Shown here in pieces: positions 46,939 to 52,825 of a DNA stretch of 52,825 nucleotides. A program made the position numbers and the translations under genes. Source of the DNA: Phoronis australis (taxonomy: Eukaryota; Phoronida; Phoronidae); the NCBI GenBank assembly GCA_002633005.1, contig NMRA01000273.1, positions 460,047 through 512,871 of the forward strand. Reading direction: 5' to 3'. The stretch's first letter is position 1, and the number at the start of each line of letters is the position of its first letter. Under the pieces are notes generated by a model. That model was given only the letters and a program-made list of their open reading frames with translations. It searched no databases and was not told the origin of the DNA.

Positions 46939-48469
46939 ATATCCAGATACATTAAAACACCCGTTGTAGTAAATCCATTTAGAAATCACTCACTCTCCAG
47001 TGCAATGTGCGCACGAATACACTAAGAACACCGCTTCGCGTCGTCAAGTAAGAATGTGTTAATGCGCTCGTTTTCTTTTAGCTGCCGTGGGCAAGATGCC
47101 CGGGGAAATGGTCTTGGAACGACTGATTCTGTTAGGTCTGAGCAGAGTTTTGCTCAACTCAAGCAAAAAAGTGAAGTGAGCGGTTTTTGACGAAATAAAA
47201 GCAGGTTTTCAATTACATGTCCCATGAACTGCCGTTACACGGAACCATGAAATATACCGGTAGGCCTACACAATTAAGAAGTTCTCTTCAAAGTTCTTCG
47301 CTCAATATTTTCAAATTCTTACAAATGAATTCAAAGAATAACATTGTGCATAACTTTCGTAGTGCCTGTCAGCGGGATAAAGTGTCAATGAATTGAGCTC
47401 AAAACGCTAGACGTTGGCCTACTGTATTTCGGGTCAGTAATCAAGTTCAACTCAGTCTAGTCTTTCAGTGCCCGTCTGCAAGTCTGCTTCCGAACCGGCG
47501 TCGGCGTAAAACGAGATTAGGGGTGATGAAAACAGTGAAATGTACATTAAAGAAACAATATTTCATCTAATCTTGCATTGCGTATGATTTTCTCACTGAA
47601 GCTAAAATGACACACAACTGCACTGTCATCACCGCTTGAAGAGGGCCAGGCCCGGCTTGGCGGGCGTCACGCATTCCCTCCCCCACCGGCAGCTGAGGTC
47701 CGTTCAACGACCCGCTCATCAGTGGTTCAGGTCCACCTTGCCTCACCTAGGATGAGAAGAGCAAAGCTGGTACCACACGTTTGATTTCGCGCATGCCACC
47801 GTTGCAATCTTATAGCTAGCTACTTGGGTACTATGCGGTAGCAAAAATCCAACGTATTTCATGAAGCGTCAACTACCTTCCTTTTCAAAAACCACGTCAC
47901 TGAAACACTGGTTGTTTATAGTGACAAATGGAGTAAAGTGAACCAGGCTGCATCTTTCCGCCGCAAGAAATTGTTCAAATCATTTTGGGCCTTGGTCTTG
48001 AAGCATATGGAGTTCTATAGGAAATATGTTTAATACTGCTAAAAAGCAAACGTGTTAAATATAAGACAATTGTCTTCTCGTGAACATGAATACCCAATCA
48101 ATTCAGACAGACATTGTTCGCTTTTCTGTCTTTACCAATGTTACTTATCGTACTATACACTGACACGAAAATTGATCTAAGACCTTCTATTTAGCTCCTT
48201 ATTTAAGAAATTAAAGAACTGAACGCATTCTATGCATTTAAGCTTGTGTATTCAGGGAAAGAATCTTCAAATGAAAACTTGGTGTAAACCTTGTGAACTT
48301 TTATCTTCCTGTGAAAGAACACGGCATTAAGAAGAAAGGTAGTTAAGAAAGAGTCGCAAATGGATTGTTTAGAAACTGGTTTACCGTGGCTTTAGTTTTA
48401 AATGATAAGGGGCGTCTCATTCCCACGTGCAACCTAAACGTGGAAATCACGAAATCGGTTATTACAAAC
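46939..48469. other. Upstream flank of receptor exon 1, incl. GC-rich patch
   Basis: No coding region recognised. A GC-rich patch at about 47636-47760 stands out. On the minus strand it ends with a donor-like CTAG|GTGAG at 47747/47746, so it could be a promoter or noncoding first exon of the receptor gene. This is inference from composition and position only. Confidence 0.25.
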
Positions 48470-48650
48470 CTGTCTGACAAAGTTTTCCTTTCCTGTCAAT
48501 AACACTCATGTTTTTACCAATAAAAGGAATGGAAGGTCCGCTTCCCGTTGGCTTGAAATTGGAGTTTTGAACGGGTTGGTCAACGCCGTCAGAGCGATCG
48601 GATTTTTGAAACACGGGCTGGTCCTCGCACCAAACAGAATTAGAGGTTTG
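48470..48650 (-). other. Candidate coding exon, minus strand, unassigned
   Basis: An open frame is bounded by a possible acceptor (GCAAG|CAAACC) and donor (ACAG|GTTTGT). The peptide (…SVWCEDQPVFQKSDRSDGVD…NMSVIDRKGKLCQT) has mixed, protein-like composition but no domain I recognise. Immediately upstream on the minus strand lies a long pyrimidine-rich tract (48660-48765), which would be an exceptionally strong splice-acceptor context, although the acceptor is not the preferred CAG. It could be an alternative 5' exon of the receptor, part of another gene, or chance. Confidence 0.2.
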
Positions 48651-48659
48651 CTTGCGTCG

Positions 48660-48765
48660 GTTGAGGGAGAGAGGGGTGGTGGGAGAGGGCCGGGGTGGAT
48701 GGAGGGGGAGTGGGGAGAGAGGGTAGGTGTGCAGGGAGAAGAGAGTGAAGAGAAGACAGCGTGAG
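48660..48765 (+). repeat. Purine-rich (GA/GGGA) tract
   Basis: Over 100 bases dominated by G and A on the plus strand, with short GGGAGAG-type repeats. It explains the Pro/Ser/Leu-rich minus-strand frame across it. Such mirror-like tracts can form triplex DNA. Confidence 0.75.
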
Positions 48766-48769
48766 AAAT

Positions 48770-51700
48770 GCAATACCAGTATTTTTGGATTTTTTAAAAC
48801 GGATTTGGCAAGAAGAAAATTGAGATTCAAAGTTTAGGTATGAGTCAAAATGACCACGTTGTTTCTTGTTCTCCAACAAAAATATTACAGGATTATTGTG
48901 GACTACTGTTTGAAATATATTAAAAATCATGTAATAATTTATCAGTTGTGCTTTTGACACTTTTTTACTTTCTGTCGTCCTGGATGACAGAATTGGGAAA
49001 TTATAACTTGAATAATTGCTTCATAATTCCCATTTTCATAGTGAATAAAACGGAAACTCCTTTTTATCTGGAACATTTGATTATCTATCTTAAACCATGG
49101 TTATTAAACTTTTATACACTTAACGTTGGCCGTCAAAGTTTCAGAGAACCAATGTTTATTTAGACCGCTCTCCGCTATAAAACTCGGCTCAGCTTGTTCC
49201 TTGATGAGGTGAAAAGTGATTTCTAGGCTTGGACGTGGCATTATTTGAAAGCATGCACAGCGCTTAAAATGCCCAGAGTGACAAGCCGACTTGTTGAGAG
49301 TGGTCTCAAACAATGACGAATTGTCAGTTCTTCTCAAGTCCAGACATGAAATCACCTCCAAACTGAGGATAGTTTCACATCTCCAAGACAATGCTCTAAA
49401 CCAAAAATCAATGTTTTAACGGAAGGTGGGCTTATTTATAGAAGATGTATAAAAATTGAAAGTTAAAGTTTTGAGGTTTAACTTTAATATTTCATACATT
49501 TTCTATATATAAAATATCCTGATATCGTTGTTATTATTATGATACTAATACCACTGACTGAGACCATCCCTTTTAATAGAATTAAGCACAAAAGAAAGAT
49601 ACATTCATAACACTAAAGTGGCTTTGAAAACATGGACAGAATTCTGTTTACATAAATCTTTAAAATGATATATCGAAAACAAACAATGTTTTTTCGCTTT
49701 TCAACACCAAACACAATGTAGGATGACTGCTGTTGTGATTGGTTGTCCCGATTCCACGTAGTATCGACCAATAAATGCCTGTAATTCGAGATCATGTAAT
49801 TTACATATCGTCAGATAGTGCTTGTGGATGTTCTAATTTGACGCCAATTCACAGCTGGTGGTGTTTCTAGCGTTTTTATATATAAATTTGGGGATTTTAA
49901 AAGCGCTTTAAGATAGCTATTTAGACAAAAGTGAAATATTGTAAAAGCAATTCCTAGCATCATTTTGGAGAGCAATACTGAATCAGAGTATTTCAAAGTT
50001 TCATTCGAAACACCCCGTTTTTGTATGTATTCTGTTATCAAGTTAGCTGAATGTTGACAACTTTCTAGGATTACTGATATCCGAAGCCACGTTACATGAC
50101 CCTGGAACCTGCATGGTGGAGTTCAATAACGCTAGGACCTCGTTAGAAAAGGAAGTCTTCGCGAGATTACCCGAAATATTTCCGTGTATTTTAATGATTT
50201 TAGCTAGATTTTCTAACCGCGAGACAGCTACTGAACTCTACCCTGCGTAGCTTGAATCGGTTATTATGAGATTGGCTTTTCTTGACTAGTGTTTTTCTTA
50301 AAAGCTTGTTCTTTTACCGTTACACAAAAACTCCCTGATATTCATCAAATTGTAGTCAGTTTTCCACGGAATACATAAAAGTTTGAATTATATACATGTT
50401 CTCAGTTTCTTAGAAATTAAAAGCAAAATCAAAAGATACAGAAGCTTTTTCGAGAGTAACATTGTCGTGGCTACTCATATATTCACGCAGTAATTAAGTA
50501 ACACGATGACGAGTTGTTTTCGCCAGACTATTTGAAATCACCTCAAACAAGCGTAGTATAATAAAAAAACAGCTCTGTCCACATATACATTGAGTGAATT
50601 ATCAAGTCACAACGATATCAACGGCTAAAAATGAAAATCAAATTAGGCTTTTTATTCTCGTAAAATCGGTCTCATAATATTAATTACAGTGAAAAGATTC
50701 TATTTCATTTACCAAAAAGCATCGAGCCTCAAGAAAATGCTTCACAGTTTATAGGAATTGGTCAACCCTAAAATTGCGAATTCAAAACTGGCGCATCAGC
50801 AATACAGATTGCTTGCGACTTGAGCAGGTAGGGCAAATAGAATACGATCCTTGTAAGGAATATTAATTTTGTCACGGACGCACAAACCGTGTCTCGAAAT
50901 CTGATGTTGGTATAAACGTGATTTTGACAGTTTTTAAGTTTGGTTATCGTGGTTCACTTTTTTATTATAAAATGGCACAACCAAGAGGCTGCAAACCTAT
51001 GCTACCTTCCAGGACAAAAGAAAAACGACTATTGATTTAGACCATTTGCCGTTATGGAAGTGCAATCAAATTGTTCCGTGGTCAAATTAGACATGATTTA
51101 AGAGTTTCGAAAGATCAGACATTTCATTATTGCTTAAGATCAGGCTCCACAAGTTGGCCTATCACGTCGTGTCATTTTATGTCAAAGATAGTCCCATAAC
51201 GAACTGACACTTCTATGGAAACCCAGAAATCACTTCTCGTCTGACTAAGGAACAATTTGAGCCAAAGGCCTGATTAAAAAATTCACTTCTGATGGACAGA
51301 ATGCTGTTTTACAGCCGTTTGAACTGCAAATGAGTCTAATATTGACCCTAACTGACCGTATTTTATACGCTTATGGTCAGAAAAAGTATAAAAGCACCTA
51401 ATATACAAATCTCAGTAAAGCACTATCAGTTCCATGTCATCACGTTTATTTCTTTAATACATAAGGACAGTCGTCACCCTTAGAGATTTGCGAGGTCTGT
51501 CACAACTGGAAGCTAGAGTTCTCAATTGCCCTTGCGAATGTGCAACACCGGTAGTGATGTCAACCGTCCGTCACTTGTTTTCCTCATGGCCCTGAATCTC
51601 CCGTCTTCAGTGCACGTTGTATTTGAGTGCGGTGTATTTGTGTGTATAAAATTAGTGGGAAGTGTCGAGAAAAGTGTTAGCAAGCGAGCTTGGAATTCTG

Positions 51701-51840
51701 TCTTCTGTACTAGCGATGTATCCACAGCCAAACCTTTCAATCTTACTGTCTGAATGAACAAGGTACAACGTTAAAATACTTAATGAGGCTTTAAAACCAG
51801 TCTTCAATCACAAAAATGATTTTGAACAAATACCGTAGTT
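48770..51840. other. Non-coding stretch with short unassigned frames
   Basis: AT-rich. The minus-strand frame at 49104-49391 and the opposed frames at 51522-51761 are of ordinary chance length and carry no motif I recognise. No bounded repeat seen. Confidence 0.35.
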
Positions 51841-51841
51841 C

Positions 51842-51847
51842 TTTATT
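51842..51847 (-). terminator. Possible polyadenylation signal AATAAA
   Basis: Canonical hexamer on the minus strand overlapping the stop codon of the small ORF. It would leave an extremely short 3' untranslated region. Such hexamers are frequent by chance in AT-rich DNA. Confidence 0.25.
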
Positions 51848-52127
51848 TAAAATAGGTGTGGTTTCTGGGCTCGCAATGCACAGATAGTTCATCACTGGTT
51901 GAGACCAGGCCGCTCCTGCACAAGCATGTCACTGCGTATGCATACGTGTCCTCGGTTTCCGTATGCCCAGGTAAGCACGGTTTCGAGAAACTGAGCTGAA
52001 TTCTCTGTAAGACCAAAAATAACTTCTCATCTAGGAAACATGTTGAGACCAATTTTCTAGCAGTACATAATTTAAATCCAAATTTAAATTCTTCGACGGA
52101 ATGCGGATTTATTATTGTCGCCGCCAT
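51843..52127 (-). CDS. Small uncharacterised ORF (94 aa), single exon candidate
   Basis: ATG 52127 sits in a strong start context (A at -3, G at +4) and opens MAATIINPHSVEEFKFGFKL. The frame stays open for 94 codons and ends in TAA at 51845-51843, which overlaps an AATAAA polyadenylation hexamer (51847-51842). Local composition is less AT-rich than the flanks. The C-terminal half is Cys-containing (PCLPGHTETE, AVTCLCRSGL, SVHCEP). No transmembrane segment or known domain is recognisable. Internally, TTGGTCTTACAG|AG is a plausible acceptor, so the second half could instead be a terminal exon of a longer gene. Function unknown. Confidence 0.35.
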   Translation of the reverse strand: MAATIINPHSVEEFKFGFKLCTARKLVSTCFLDEKLFLVLQRIQLSFSKPCLPGHTETEDTYAYAVTCLCRSGLVSTSDELSVHCEPRNHTYFK

Positions 52128-52730
52128 TATGCCGATTTAGAGATCTTCCTGCGGATGTTAACCTTGGCTCGCACGCGTTATGCATGACGAAAGCAAACAT
52201 TGGAAAGCTCGAAAAGGGCGTTTCCACGTGACAGCTGAGTTTGCATCCACCGTCAGTGTATTATTCATTTGTTAGTTGGGTAGCCTCGTTCCAGCCTCCA
52301 GCGTAGTAGAGTCGGCTTCGTGCAAACCGAGAACACAGCCAAGTTCCTGACTGTAGTGACTTCTATGCTTGGAAAGTCACGTACGTGAACTGACTAATCC
52401 GACTATGTGTCGTGTCTGTGCTGCGAACTACCAGGGCTTGAGTTCTAGATGCTGCTACGAACCAACACCAGCGAGTAGACAGCCAGACTGAGATTGTAAA
52501 TGTATTGGCCGTCACCAAGCGGACATCAACATGGAATTTGAATTTCATAAAGTAGAAGGCAGCTAATCTGATGAGGGGAGATTCAAACTTGTTGTTAGTT
52601 GATCGATGTCACGTCTTTGACCAAAATGAGCCAGAATAGATCGTATCCATCTAGGCTCTAAGTGCGCAATCCATCTAGTAGCCTAGTAGTTGTTCAGTAC
52701 AGTGTAGACCATTTATGCCCATAAAAGAGT
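52128..52730. other. Right-end flank, no gene recognised
   Basis: Somewhat GC-richer than the rest of the window, with no recognised domain on either strand. It could include the promoter of the small minus-strand ORF. No TATA box is seen there. Confidence 0.3.
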
Positions 52731-52735
52731 TAGTA

Positions 52736-52825
52736 GGTAAGTAAGTAAGTAAGCAAGTAAGTAAGTAAGCAAGTAAGAAAGTAAGCAAGTAAGCAAGTAA
52801 GAAAGTAAGAAAGTAAGCAAGCAAG
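52736..52825 (+). repeat. (GTAA/GCAA/GAAA)n tetranucleotide microsatellite
   Basis: GTAAGTAAGTAAGCAAGTAA-type units run to the last base of the window, so the array is truncated by the window edge. Confidence 0.95.

Noticed and set aside
52363-52548. 61-codon minus-strand frame near the right end
   Set aside because: No domain, no splice context and chance length.

Overview
The window looks like animal nuclear DNA, probably from a marine invertebrate. It is AT-rich, has canonical GT-AG introns of up to about 23 kb, carries many short inverted-repeat transposon remnants and microsatellites, and contains one 828-base run of Ns (assembly gap). No operons, CRISPR arrays or prokaryotic genes are visible. 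The species cannot be fixed from the sequence alone.

The one well-supported gene runs on the minus strand from 46938 down past 7867. Four exons join with compatible phases into the N-terminal 271 residues of a DCC/neogenin/protogenin/IGDCC-type immunoglobulin receptor: a signal-peptide exon (46872-46938), a complete Ig1 exon (23456-23791), the first half of Ig2 (9019-9163), and the second half of Ig2 plus the first half of Ig3 (7867-8132). The introns are 23,080, 14,292 and 886 bp. A fourth intron starts at 7866 and its far end was not found, so the rest of the receptor (remaining Ig domains, fibronectin type III repeats, membrane segment, cytoplasmic tail) presumably lies outside the window.

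The left end (1-1100) holds two convergent gene remnants: a P2X7-C-terminal-like coding segment on the plus strand with two frameshifts, and a THAP zinc-finger coding segment on the minus strand with one in-frame stop. Both resemble families that are expanded and mobile-element-associated in invertebrate genomes.

Most of the remaining structure is transposon-derived: a 2,418-bp terminal-inverted-repeat element with TA flanks (3281-5698), an inverted copy containing the N gap (30020-31180) and two decayed fragments; a hAT-like MITE with an 8-bp target duplication (10273-10757); a 591-bp Mutator-like non-autonomous element with a perfect 10-bp target duplication and hairpin-forming ends (17375-17965); a MITE family with four recognisable copies (21.1, 40.5, 42.1 and 44.7 kb); a 209-bp inverted-repeat element (39056-39264); and tRNA-like SINE heads. 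Long AT-rich stretches show nothing recognisable. The right end (46.9-52.8 kb, upstream of the receptor's first coding exon) contains a GC-rich patch, a long purine tract, two weak exon candidates and a (GTAA/GCAA)n microsatellite that runs off the edge.

I did not find a convincing new biological system. The most unusual structures are the two non-autonomous transposon architectures: direct-orientation subterminal tandem repeats inside inverted termini, and nested palindromic termini.
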